64,000 bases of DNA, taken from the NCBI GenBank assembly GCA_017436305.1, contig JAFSDJ010000080.1, forward strand, positions 50,690 to 114,689. The letters run 5' to 3'. Shown here one piece after another: positions 55,483 through 63,177 of the stretch. Below the pieces are notes generated by a model, which was given only the letters and a program-made list of their open reading frames with translations, did not search any database and had not been told where the DNA came from. The position numbers and the translations under genes were made by a program. The DNA is from Lachnospiraceae bacterium. GTDB lineage: Bacteria > Bacillota > Clostridia > Lachnospirales > Lachnospiraceae. Position 1 is the first letter of the stretch; each line of letters begins with the position of its first letter.

Positions 55483-56844
55483 CTAAAATCCTACATAGCT
55501 GATATTTAAATCAACCCGTCCTTCAATTCCATCTACAGAACCGGAAGATGTATACTGCCACATATCGTAGCTTCTGTCGTAAGTTGGTGTTCCCCTGTAC
55601 TGGGCAAGCCAGATATAGTAGTTTTCCAACTGACTTACATCTACGTTATTGTTAAACCAGCTTTTGCTTGCATAGACACCTGCGTTAAAACCGGAATTTT
55701 CTATAGTTTCACAAAATGCCTTACATACTTCTGTACGTGTTTCCTTGGAAAGCTCGTCCGCCCTTCCTTTACCTCCGGCACCTTCCGTGTCAATAAAGAT
55801 TGGGAAGGCAATCTCATAGCCTTTGCAAAGTGTTAACACCATACTGGCCTCTTCTACTGCTTCAACCCGGTTAGTTGCCTGGGTAAAGAAGTAAATTCCC
55901 ACTTTAATGCCGGCTTTTGTAGCACCTTCTATATTCTTTTTAAAGTACGGATCTTCTACTAATGCTCCTGTGGATGAACCACGGTATCCACAACGGATAA
56001 TGGCAAAATCCACGCCTGCTTCCTTTACCTTTTTCCAGTCAATTTCCTTGTTCCATTTAGAAACATCGATACCAAAGCCGGTATTTTCTTCTTTCAAATG
56101 CTCCACCTTTTCTGTGTTGTCTGCATCCTTTAGAGCTTCTACAACTGCGGTATCTTCTACTGTTGCATCGATTTCATCTTCAGATTTTATCATGTAGGAA
56201 ATATCTTCTATAAGCCTGTATTCAATTTGTTCTTTTACATGAATGGAAACAGTCTCCGGCACTGAATAATCCTCAATTTCCTCTAAGGAAACCTTGTAGT
56301 CTCCCGCCTTCATATCTCCAACGTAAATGAGACCGTCCTTATCTAAATCCTTATAGTAAACGCTTTCTTTTACTTTATCTCCATCCATAGTTTCAAGTAA
56401 AATCCGAAATCCCTGACCCGAAACACGTTCATTGTTTCCATTAATTACGGTCACTCTTAAGTCCTGCTCCACGCTGTTTACAAGCAATGATAATTCTTTG
56501 CTTTTCTTTTCCAGATCAGACTCTTCCTCAGTTACTGTTTTGTCAAAAAAATCCGCATCTGCTAAAAAGGCATATGGATCTTTCTTAGGATTCAAATCAT
56601 ATTTTTCGTAAATATCGTCTGTGGCCAAGTTAGCATCTGCTAATTCATCCCCTTGGCTAAGAGATGTTTCTGAATTTGCCTCTGCTAACTGTCTGTGGGA
56701 TGTGGACTGGTTTTGATTTATTTGTACGTTAGTGGAAGTGGTGCTTCCTTTTGTAAGATAATCTGCTATAAATACAGATGCTACCACGCAGATTACAATG
56801 GCAACTGCCGCTGCAATTACCTGCTTTTTTAACCTAGAGTCCAT
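55483..56844 (-). CDS. GH25 muramidase (lysozyme-like), membrane-anchored
   Basis: This 453-residue protein starts at ATG 56844, with AGAGG 6 bases upstream; a TTG two codons earlier is less suited. Residues about 6-30 form a signal-anchor helix, then a Ser/Thr/Glu-rich stalk (about 32-120), a beta domain (about 128-205, [18 protein letters not shown]) and the GH25 catalytic domain (about 245-453): [32 protein letters not shown] (Asp and Glu), [17 protein letters not shown]. It cleaves peptidoglycan between MurNAc and GlcNAc. It overlaps rfbA by 11 bases, so it is part of the rhamnose operon. Likely role: opening wall sites for polymer attachment or growth. Confidence 0.92.
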   Translation of the reverse strand: MDSRLKKQVIAAAVAIVICVVASVFIADYLTKGSTTSTNVQINQNQSTSHRQLAEANSETSLSQGDELADANLATDDIYEKYDLNPKKDPYAFLADADFFDKTVTEEESDLEKKSKELSLLVNSVEQDLRVTVINGNNERVSGQGFRILLETMDGDKVKESVYYKDLDKDGLIYVGDMKAGDYKVSLEEIEDYSVPETVSIHVKEQIEYRLIEDISYMIKSEDEIDATVEDTAVVEALKDADNTEKVEHLKEENTGFGIDVSKWNKEIDWKKVKEAGVDFAIIRCGYRGSSTGALVEDPYFKKNIEGATKAGIKVGIYFFTQATNRVEAVEEASMVLTLCKGYEIAFPIFIDTEGAGGKGRADELSKETRTEVCKAFCETIENSGFNAGVYASKSWFNNNVDVSQLENYYIWLAQYRGTPTYDRSYDMWQYTSSGSVDGIEGRVDLNISYVGF

Positions 56845-57703
56845 TTGCAACCTCTACTAAATATTTTCCATAATCGGTTTTCATTAAAGGCTCTGCTAAT
56901 TTTAAAAGCTGCTCTTTGTCAATGAATCCTCTCTTATAAGCAATTTCTTCAATACAGGAAATATAAAGTCCCTGTCTCTTCTGGAATGCAGCCACAAAGT
57001 CTGCTGCATCTAACAAGGAATCATGGTTACCTGTGTCTAACCAGGCAAAGCCTCTTCCTAATGTTTCCACCTGAAGAGTTCCTCTTTGTAAGTACTCATT
57101 GTTAATACTTGTGATTTCGATTTCTCCTCTGGCAGAAGGCTTTACGTTTTTAGCAATTTCTACTACGTCATTGTCATAGAAATACAAGCCCGGTACTGCA
57201 TAATTGCTCTTTGGATTTTCCGGTTTTTCTTCAATGGAAAGAGCCTTTCCGTTTTCATCAAACTCTACTACACCGTACTCTCTCGGATCTCTTACATAGT
57301 AACCAAAAATCGTAGCTCCTTTTTCCTGGGATGCCACTCTTTTTAAAACCTTTGAAAAGCTTTGTCCGTAGAAAATATTGTCTCCCAGTATAAGGGCAAC
57401 GCTGTCATTTCCAATGAAATCTGCACCGATAATAAATGCATCCGCAAGTCCTCTTGGTGTTTCCTGAACTGCATAGGAAAACTCCATGCCAAGCTGTTCT
57501 CCTGTACCAAATAACTCTTCAAATACCGGCAAATCTCTTGGGGTGGAAATAATCAGTACTTCTCTAATCCCTGCCAGCATTAAAATAGATAACGGGTAAT
57601 AAATCATCGGTTTGTCATAAACCGGCATAATCTGTTTTGAAATCGCTTTTGTAAGAGGATATAATCTTGTTCCTGATCCTCCGGCTAATATAATTCCTTT
57701 CAT
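56834..57703 (-). CDS. rfbA: Glucose-1-phosphate thymidylyltransferase
   Basis: RfbA makes dTDP-glucose from dTTP and glucose-1-phosphate. The 289-residue protein has [11 protein letters not shown] (nucleotide loop), [28 protein letters not shown] (metal Asp), [13 protein letters not shown] and [14 protein letters not shown], all typical. Start ATG 57703 has AAGGAG at 7 bases. It lies 152 bases after rfbB, a gap holding a GC-rich hairpin (about 57819-57846) without a U-run. Confidence 0.97.
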   Translation of the reverse strand: MKGIILAGGSGTRLYPLTKAISKQIMPVYDKPMIYYPLSILMLAGIREVLIISTPRDLPVFEELFGTGEQLGMEFSYAVQETPRGLADAFIIGADFIGNDSVALILGDNIFYGQSFSKVLKRVASQEKGATIFGYYVRDPREYGVVEFDENGKALSIEEKPENPKSNYAVPGLYFYDNDVVEIAKNVKPSARGEIEITSINNEYLQRGTLQVETLGRGFAWLDTGNHDSLLDAADFVAAFQKRQGLYISCIEEIAYKRGFIDKEQLLKLAEPLMKTDYGKYLVEVANGL

Positions 57704-57818
57704 ATAACCGCTCCTTTTCTCTTTACCTTATTAGACTGCTCACTGTATCACAAGTCTTTTTTTCCGGATACATTTAGCAGAACCTGCTCCTCATTTTTCC
57801 AGGTCACAATACGACTAA

Positions 57819-57846
57819 GGGGGAAGGCTGTTTTCAACCTTCCCTC
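57819..57846. other. Hairpin between rfbB and rfbA
   Basis: GGGAAGGCTG (57821-57830) and CAACCTTCCC (57835-57844) form a 10-position stem with one G-T pair on TTTT. In the transcribed minus direction no T-run follows, so this is at best a leaky stop; on the plus strand it is followed by TATTTTTATTT. Confidence 0.45.
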
Positions 57847-57855
57847 CGCATATTT

Positions 57856-58932
57856 TTATTTATACATTTCATTGTAGTATTTCTGATAGTCACCGCTTGT
57901 AACATTTTTCATCCATTCTTCATGTTCAAAGAACCATTTAATGGTAAGCTTAATGCCATCCTTAAACATGGTTTCCGGCTCCCAGCCAATTTCTGCTTTG
58001 ATCTTGTCCGGTGCAATAGCATATCTTCTGTCATGGCCTTTTCTGTCTGTTACATAGGTAATTAAATCTTTGGATACTAATTCTTTTCTAGGATCTCCTT
58101 CCGGAAGCATCTCCTGAAGTGTTTCTAAAATAATATTGATAATTTCAATATTCTGTTTTTCATTATGTCCGCCTACGTTGTAGGTTTCAAACAATCTTCC
58201 TTTTTCCTGTACCATATCGATGGCTTTTGCATGATCTTCCACATAAAGCCAGTCACGAACATTTTTACCATCTCCGTAAACAGGAAGCTTTTTACCCTGA
58301 AGTGCATTGTTGATAATAAGCGGAATAAGCTTTTCGGGGAACTGATATGGTCCGTAATTGTTACTGCAGTTTGTAATGTTTGCAGGGAACTTATAAGTGT
58401 CCATGTAAGCTTTCACAAGCATGTCAGAGCTTGCTTTACTTGCGGAATATGGGCTATGTGGGTCGTAAGGAGTTGTTTCGTAGAAATATTCTCCTTCCTC
58501 CTCTAAAGAGCCGTAAACTTCATCTGTGGAAACATGTAAGAATTTCTTTCCTTCTTTGAAAGTTCCGTCCGGAAGCTCCCATGCATCCTTTGCGCAGTTT
58601 AACATAACTAAAGTTCCTAAAACATTTGTCTGAACAAATACCTCAGGATTTTTAATACTTCTGTCTACGTGACTTTCTGCTGCAAAATGAACAACTCTGT
58701 CAATGTCATTTTCTGCAAAGAGCTTTGCAATTGTTTCTTTATCGCAAATATTTGCTTTTACGAATGTGTAATTGTCTCTGTTTTCTACTTCCTTTAAGTT
58801 CTCTAAGTTGCCGGCATATGTCAGCGCATCTACGTTGATGATACGAATGTCATCTCCGTATTTTTTGAACATGTAGTGAATGTAATTCGAACCGATGAAA
58901 CCAGCACCACCTGTTACCAAGTAAGTTCTCAT
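57856..58932 (-). CDS. rfbB: dTDP-glucose 4,6-dehydratase
   Basis: RfbB converts dTDP-glucose to dTDP-4-keto-6-deoxyglucose. The 358-residue short-chain dehydrogenase has the NAD site VTGGAGFIGSNY, FAAESHVDRSI, VSTDEVYGSL (catalytic Asp/Glu), PYSASKASSD (Tyr and Lys) and NNYGPYQFPEKLIPL. Start ATG 58932 with GGAGG at 8 bases. A 365-base gap upstream suggests that the long minus-strand run starts here. Confidence 0.97.
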   Translation of the reverse strand: MRTYLVTGGAGFIGSNYIHYMFKKYGDDIRIINVDALTYAGNLENLKEVENRDNYTFVKANICDKETIAKLFAENDIDRVVHFAAESHVDRSIKNPEVFVQTNVLGTLVMLNCAKDAWELPDGTFKEGKKFLHVSTDEVYGSLEEEGEYFYETTPYDPHSPYSASKASSDMLVKAYMDTYKFPANITNCSNNYGPYQFPEKLIPLIINNALQGKKLPVYGDGKNVRDWLYVEDHAKAIDMVQEKGRLFETYNVGGHNEKQNIEIINIILETLQEMLPEGDPRKELVSKDLITYVTDRKGHDRRYAIAPDKIKAEIGWEPETMFKDGIKLTIKWFFEHEEWMKNVTSGDYQKYYNEMYK

Positions 58933-59297
58933 TTGTTTATCCTCCCTGTTTTTAGAATATGAAACATATTTAGATTGTAATAAATAGTTTTCCCGAATAT
59001 TTTTATTAGAATATGCAAAATTGCATTTTCTATTTTGTCCACTGCTTTTCTGTTTGCCATAATATTTTCAATAAAAATGGACATTCTGCGGTTATTTTAC
59101 CACGAATTTACTGCTTTCGCAACTTTGATTGTAGCTTTTTCCAGCAGAAGATGAGATTTTTTTGTTATATGCAGTCAACTCTTGAATATTTCTCTTAATT
59201 TCTGTAGACATTTGCAAGAATTTGTCAACGAAATCCGGTTGACCTTATTTCCAAAAAATGACACAATATTTGTAGTAAATGCTTAGGAGGAACTTAT
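58933..59297. other. AT-rich divergent intergenic region
   Basis: This 365-base gap lies between rfbB (minus) and the small zinc-ribbon gene (plus). It is AT-rich, has no convincing gene, and contains the plus-strand promoter candidate at 59239-59267. It should also hold the rfbB promoter, but no good -35/-10 pair stands out on the minus strand. Confidence 0.6.
59239..59267 (+). promoter_or_regulatory. Candidate promoter of the zinc-ribbon gene
   Basis: TTGACC (59239-59244), 17-base spacer, CACAAT (59262-59267), about 30 bases before ATG 59298. The -35 matches 5 of 6 and the -10 matches 4 of 6 consensus bases. Confidence 0.5.
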
Positions 59298-59489
59298 ATG
59301 CTGTATATTCATTTATGCAATGACTGCAACCGTTTTCATATTTTGAACGGACACAAATCAAAATGTCCTATCTGCGATGCCACAATGCAGGAAATGAAGC
59401 TCGACTTCATGCATTATGTACAGATGAACGAAAAGGAAAGAGAAGCCTATAAAAAAGAATCCCGTTCTCCACGGGCTGCCCATCAATAG
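59298..59489 (+). CDS. Small zinc-ribbon protein of unknown function
   Basis: This 63-residue protein has CNDCNRFH and CPICDATM, two CxxC pairs about 14 residues apart, which should bind one zinc. The C-terminal part is charged and helical. AGGAGG (59285-59290) sits 7 bases before ATG 59298 and a promoter and terminator bracket it, so it is a real monocistronic gene, opposite in strand to its neighbours. No function can be given; small nucleic-acid- or protein-binding adaptor is only a guess. Confidence 0.8.
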   Translation: MLYIHLCNDCNRFHILNGHKSKCPICDATMQEMKLDFMHYVQMNEKEREAYKKESRSPRAAHQ

Positions 59490-59506
59490 CACGAGGTGTA
59501 TTAAGA

Positions 59507-59540
59507 AAGGTGCAGACCGGCAGTTGCCAGTGTGCACCTT
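59507..59540. terminator. Bidirectional hairpin between zinc-ribbon gene and ugd
   Basis: AAGGTGCA (59507-59514) pairs with TGCACCTT (59533-59540), with an inner GGCA/TGCC stem. It is followed by ATTCCTGCTT on the plus strand and TCTTAATAC on the minus strand. It lies between two converging genes. Confidence 0.65.
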
Positions 59541-59548
59541 ATTCCTGC

Positions 59549-60880
59549 TTATTTAGAGCCTACGCCAATCTGGTAGTACTCAATTTCTAATTTTCTCATC
59601 ATCTTTTTATCGTACTGGTTTCTTCCGTCGAAGATTACCGGATTCTTTAAAAGATTCTTAATTTCTTCCATGTCAGGCTGTCTAAACTCTTTCCACTCTG
59701 TAATGAGAATTAATGCTTCCGCATCCTTTAAAGCCTCATATTTGCTGTCTACATAGCGAACCTTATCATTGCCCTTTAAGTAACATTCCCTGGCTTCATT
59801 CATAGCCTTTGGATCATAAGCCGTTACAGTAGCTCCTCGTCTTGTCAACTCATTTATAATGGTAATGGCTGCAGACTCTCTCATATCGTCCGTATCCGGC
59901 TTAAAGGAAAGTCCCCAGGCAGCAAAATTCATACCTGTTAAATCTTCCCCGAAACGCTCCACAACTTTTCTTGGAATTACCATTTTCTGGCGTTTATTTA
60001 CTGCCTCTACAGCCTCTAACATCTGTGGCTCGTAGCCAAACTGATGGCTGGTACGCACTAGTGCCTGTACATCTTTCGGGAAACAGCTTCCGCCATATCC
60101 GCAACCTGCGTAAATAAAGGAATAACCGATTCTCTGGTCACTGCCGATTCCACGTCTTACTTTATTTACGTCAGCTCCTACCTTTTCACAGATGTTGCTG
60201 ATTTCATTCATAAAGCTGATTTTAGTAGCAAGCATGGCATTAGCTGTGTATTTAGTCATTTCTGCACTGGCAATGTCCATAATAATAAAGTTTTCTGTAT
60301 TTCTTACATAAGGAGTGTACAGCTGACGCATAACTTCTACTGCCTCTTCATTGTCTGCACCGATTACAACACGGTCCGGGCGCATGCAGTCGCCTACTGC
60401 GGTTCCTTCTTTTAAAAATTCCGGGTTGGAAATTACGTCAAAGGATAGGTCGCTGTTTCTTAAATCTAACTCTGCCTGAATAGCTTCCCGTACTTTGGCG
60501 GCTGTTCCTACCGGAACAGTGGATTTATCTACCACATACATGTGATGTTTCATACCTTTTCCGATGCTTTTTGCCACTTCTAATACATAATGTAAATCAG
60601 CACTTCCGTCCTCGCCCATTGGAGTTCCTACGGCAATAAAGCAGACGGTTGCTTTTTCCAATGCTTCATTGATATCTGTGGTAAATCGTAAATGTCCGAT
60701 TTTATAATTATTTAGAACAAGATTTTCCAGTCCCGGCTCATAGATAGGGATTATGCCCTGTTTTAATCTTTCAATTTTATCCTTGTCTACATCCACACAC
60801 CAAACATCGTTTCCCAAATCTGAAAAACAAGTTCCTGTTACCAAACCTACATAACCGGTTCCCACTACTGCAATTTTCAT
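59549..60880 (-). CDS. ugd: UDP-glucose/GDP-mannose-type dehydrogenase
   Basis: This 443-residue enzyme oxidises a nucleotide sugar to the uronate, most likely UDP-glucose to UDP-glucuronate, using 2 NAD. Motifs: KIAVVGTGYVGLVTG (NAD), SADLHYV, STVPVGTA, NPEFLKEGTAV, the catalytic Cys in GYGGSCFPKD and WGLSFKPDTDDMRESAA. Start ATG 60880 with AAGGAG at 8 bases. UDP-N-acetyl sugars are an alternative substrate class. It provides an acidic sugar for the polymer if co-expressed with the locus. Confidence 0.92.
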   Translation of the reverse strand: MKIAVVGTGYVGLVTGTCFSDLGNDVWCVDVDKDKIERLKQGIIPIYEPGLENLVLNNYKIGHLRFTTDINEALEKATVCFIAVGTPMGEDGSADLHYVLEVAKSIGKGMKHHMYVVDKSTVPVGTAAKVREAIQAELDLRNSDLSFDVISNPEFLKEGTAVGDCMRPDRVVIGADNEEAVEVMRQLYTPYVRNTENFIIMDIASAEMTKYTANAMLATKISFMNEISNICEKVGADVNKVRRGIGSDQRIGYSFIYAGCGYGGSCFPKDVQALVRTSHQFGYEPQMLEAVEAVNKRQKMVIPRKVVERFGEDLTGMNFAAWGLSFKPDTDDMRESAAITIINELTRRGATVTAYDPKAMNEARECYLKGNDKVRYVDSKYEALKDAEALILITEWKEFRQPDMEEIKNLLKNPVIFDGRNQYDKKMMRKLEIEYYQIGVGSK

Positions 60881-60970
60881 TTTTTAGTCTCCTTATTTTT
60901 GATTAATAATTTTTACGTTTTTCTTTTATAAGACGATTTTTTTACAAATGATATTAGATTCAGTAACCAA

Positions 60971-61852
60971 TTATACTGTACGCAGTTTCTTTCTCTGAGC
61001 TGCTTCACTTTCTGACATATATTTCTCACCGTTTCCCAAGGCCTGGTAAACATCATTGATTCGTTTGTTTAACATATCCATGGCATGAACTTCCAAGCTT
61101 GCCTTCTGGTCACTGCCCCACATATCATGAGACAGGGTAACATGTCTTTCAATGACACAAGCACCAAGTGCCACTGCTGCAATAGTAGGCTCTAAGTTGG
61201 CTTCATGTCCGCTATAGCCTACAAGACAATCAAAACGATTTCTCAAGGTTTCTATCATACGAAGATTTAAATCTTTAACAGGTGCCGGATATGCACTGTT
61301 TGTATGAAGTAAGATGTAATCTCCGTTTCCGTATTTTTCCAATACTTCTACTGCATGGTCTACTTCTTCCATAGTAGTCATTCCGGTAGATAAAATAACC
61401 GGTTTGCCGGACTTTGCTGCCTCTGCAATCATATCGTCCCTGCCGTTTGAAGCACTTGCCACTTTAATATAAGGAATGTCATATTGCAGTAAAAATTCAA
61501 GGCTTGGCATGTCCCAGGGAGAAGCACTCCAAGTCATTCCCTTATCCCTACAGTATGCATCAATAATGTCATATTGCTCTTTTTCAAACTCTACACGATA
61601 TTTGTATTCCAAGTATGTCATAGTACCCCATGGGGTTTCTCTTGGTACGGATTTCTGTGCTTCCGGTACTGCCAATTCCGGGGTTCTTTTCTGAAATTTC
61701 ACATTGTCCCAGCCGGTTGCGTTGGCTGCATCCATTAATTTTTTAGCGATTTCAATATCTCCGTTATGATTAATACCGATTTCAGCTATCATGTATGGCT
61801 TGCTGTTTTCAGTAATAATTGCATTGCCGATTTTGATTTGTTTGTTTGCCAT
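60971..61852 (-). CDS. NeuB-like sialic acid/nonulosonate synthase lacking the SAF domain
   Basis: This 293-residue protein starts at ATG 61852 (MANKQIKIG), with GGAG 6 bases upstream; an 8-residue longer frame is less likely. The TIM-barrel catalytic domain of the N-acetylneuraminate synthase family is complete: MIAEIGINHNGD, VKFQKRTP, ASPWD, IKVASA, ILSTGM, LHTNSAYPAP, GYSGHE, ERHVTL. The usual C-terminal antifreeze-like SAF domain (~70 residues) is missing. The family condenses phosphoenolpyruvate with a hexosamine. No neuA (CMP transferase) or neuC is near, so the product and its use are unclear. Confidence 0.85.
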   Translation of the reverse strand: MANKQIKIGNAIITENSKPYMIAEIGINHNGDIEIAKKLMDAANATGWDNVKFQKRTPELAVPEAQKSVPRETPWGTMTYLEYKYRVEFEKEQYDIIDAYCRDKGMTWSASPWDMPSLEFLLQYDIPYIKVASASNGRDDMIAEAAKSGKPVILSTGMTTMEEVDHAVEVLEKYGNGDYILLHTNSAYPAPVKDLNLRMIETLRNRFDCLVGYSGHEANLEPTIAAVALGACVIERHVTLSHDMWGSDQKASLEVHAMDMLNKRINDVYQALGNGEKYMSESEAAQRKKLRTV

Positions 61853-61898
61853 GATTATCTCCTTTATATAAATCAAAATTATGCCTTTTTATGCTTTC

Positions 61899-61927
61899 AT
61901 GTTGGCATATTCTTAAAAAGATGTCAA
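61899..61927 (-). promoter_or_regulatory. Candidate promoter of the NeuB-like gene
   Basis: On the minus strand TTGACA (61927-61922), 17-base spacer, CAACAT (61904-61899). The -35 is perfect, the -10 weak. It lies about 50 bases before the start at 61852. Confidence 0.45.
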
Positions 61928-62043
61928 TACCTCTTACAAGTTTAGCACAACTTTTCTAAATCTGCCACTTTTAATCTTACAAAACTTTTACAAATTTGTG
62001 ATTTTCAAGCTAAATATTTTCTATAATTTCTTTCGTACTTCCT

Positions 62044-62808
62044 TTAGAATTCCCACTCCTCTACAGGACTATATTTATATTGTGGTAGCAATAATATTTC
62101 AGATTCAAGATGCAAAACACAGTTAGAATAATCCCCATCATTCCAATTTCTAAGCAGCCAGTAAATCTGATGTAAATTTGCAAGTTCTTCTATATATTTT
62201 TCCATATTTTTCTTAGCTTTTATTTTTAAAGCTTCTTTTTTTAGTACCCTTATATCTTTTGAATAATCTTTTTTATCATCCAGAAAAAACTCCGTTCGTT
62301 TTAATTTATCACTTATTCTATTTAAAAATAGTACACTCTGCTCGCTGTATATTCCGTAAATTTTTTGATAGCTTTTATCCAACTCTTTATACTGCTTTGT
62401 CAAACTCTTTGTCTCATTCATAAGTATAGAATGAGCATAATTATTCCTCAATTTTCTAAACTCATTACAAAGCTTTTTAAATTCCTCCACCTTTTGAAAA
62501 TCTGCTAATTTATTTATTCTTTTTACTCTGCCGTAATGCTCTACACTTATTTTCTCACTGTAATCTATATCCTTATGTAAGACCTGTTTCCACAACCGGT
62601 CCTGCTTATATAAACTGCTAACCATTCGTTCAATAACTTGTTCATAAATAAAGGCTTTGGCAACTAAGGCACTTAAATCTTTTTCATTCTTTTGTAATTC
62701 ATCTGATAATTTTATAATATTCTTTATCCCCTCAAGCCCTTCATACATGCTGACTTCCGTCATTTTCAGTAGTAACTGAACCTCTTTTGATAATTCTAAC
62801 AACTGCAT
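62044..62808 (-). CDS. HEPN-like helical protein of unknown function
   Basis: This 254-residue protein is almost wholly helical and charged, with no signal peptide. FRKLRNNYAH at about 117-126 has the R-x4-H spacing (R121, H126) in the 'LRN..AH' context that marks HEPN domains, many of which are RNases in toxin-antitoxin, abortive-infection or anti-phage systems. No nucleotidyltransferase (MNT) partner, antitoxin or other defence gene is adjacent, and the Rpn nuclease gene is divergent from it. Start ATG 62808 has AGGG close by, a modest site. A non-toxic HEPN protein is also possible. Confidence 0.55.
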   Translation of the reverse strand: MQLLELSKEVQLLLKMTEVSMYEGLEGIKNIIKLSDELQKNEKDLSALVAKAFIYEQVIERMVSSLYKQDRLWKQVLHKDIDYSEKISVEHYGRVKRINKLADFQKVEEFKKLCNEFRKLRNNYAHSILMNETKSLTKQYKELDKSYQKIYGIYSEQSVLFLNRISDKLKRTEFFLDDKKDYSKDIRVLKKEALKIKAKKNMEKYIEELANLHQIYWLLRNWNDGDYSNCVLHLESEILLLPQYKYSPVEEWEF

Positions 62809-62875
62809 TTTCCCTATACCTGTTCTTACTTATTTTCTTTTAAATTTTTTATTTCATTTTATCACAATACTCTGC

Positions 62876-62929
62876 AAAAACCAACACTTGAATCATACTA
62901 TTACGCAGCCTGACAGCAAGTATCCGGTT
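62876..62929 (+). repeat. Dispersed 54-bp element, copy 2
   Basis: The stretch begins AAAAACCAACACTTG and ends ATCCGGTT. It matches 31694-31747 at 41 of 54 positions without gaps, same orientation on the plus strand. Confidence 0.65.
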
Positions 62930-63152
62930 GCGTATGAATAATAATATTTTATCATTTTTTAGTAAAAAACTATTGCTGAATCATATATTTCTGTGCTACT
63001 ATAAACAAAAGCATTTATATTCTAACTTTCAACAAATCAAACATATCCATTTGCGACTTTCGCAAATCAAAGAACATCAATGCTTTTATTTTCCCAGAAA
63101 ACAGGTAAATAGAGGCAGTGAGGTCTTTTGAAAGATATTTTTTACGATAAAA

Positions 63153-63172
63153 ACCTCCTGCCAAAAGGAGGT
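63153..63172 (+). promoter_or_regulatory. Hairpin that buries the Rpn gene's ribosome binding site
   Basis: ACCTCCT (63153-63159) and AGGAGGT (63166-63172) are perfect reverse complements separated by 6 bases. AGGAGG is the ribosome site for ATG 63178, so the site would be double-stranded in the mRNA. This could limit translation of the nuclease. Confidence 0.6.
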
Positions 63173-63177
63173 ATTAC

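Larger units (their letters stand above)
62809..63177. other. Divergent intergenic region
   Basis: This 369-base gap between the HEPN-like gene (minus) and the Rpn gene (plus) contains the second 54-bp dispersed element (62876-62929) and, at the end, the ribosome-site hairpin (63153-63172). A 67-codon plus-strand frame at 62928-63131 has no ribosome site and is probably not a gene. No clear promoter pair stands out. Confidence 0.6.

Noticed and set aside
62928-63131. 67-codon plus-strand frame before the Rpn gene
   Set aside because: No ribosome site or recognisable motif; it starts inside the 54-bp dispersed repeat.
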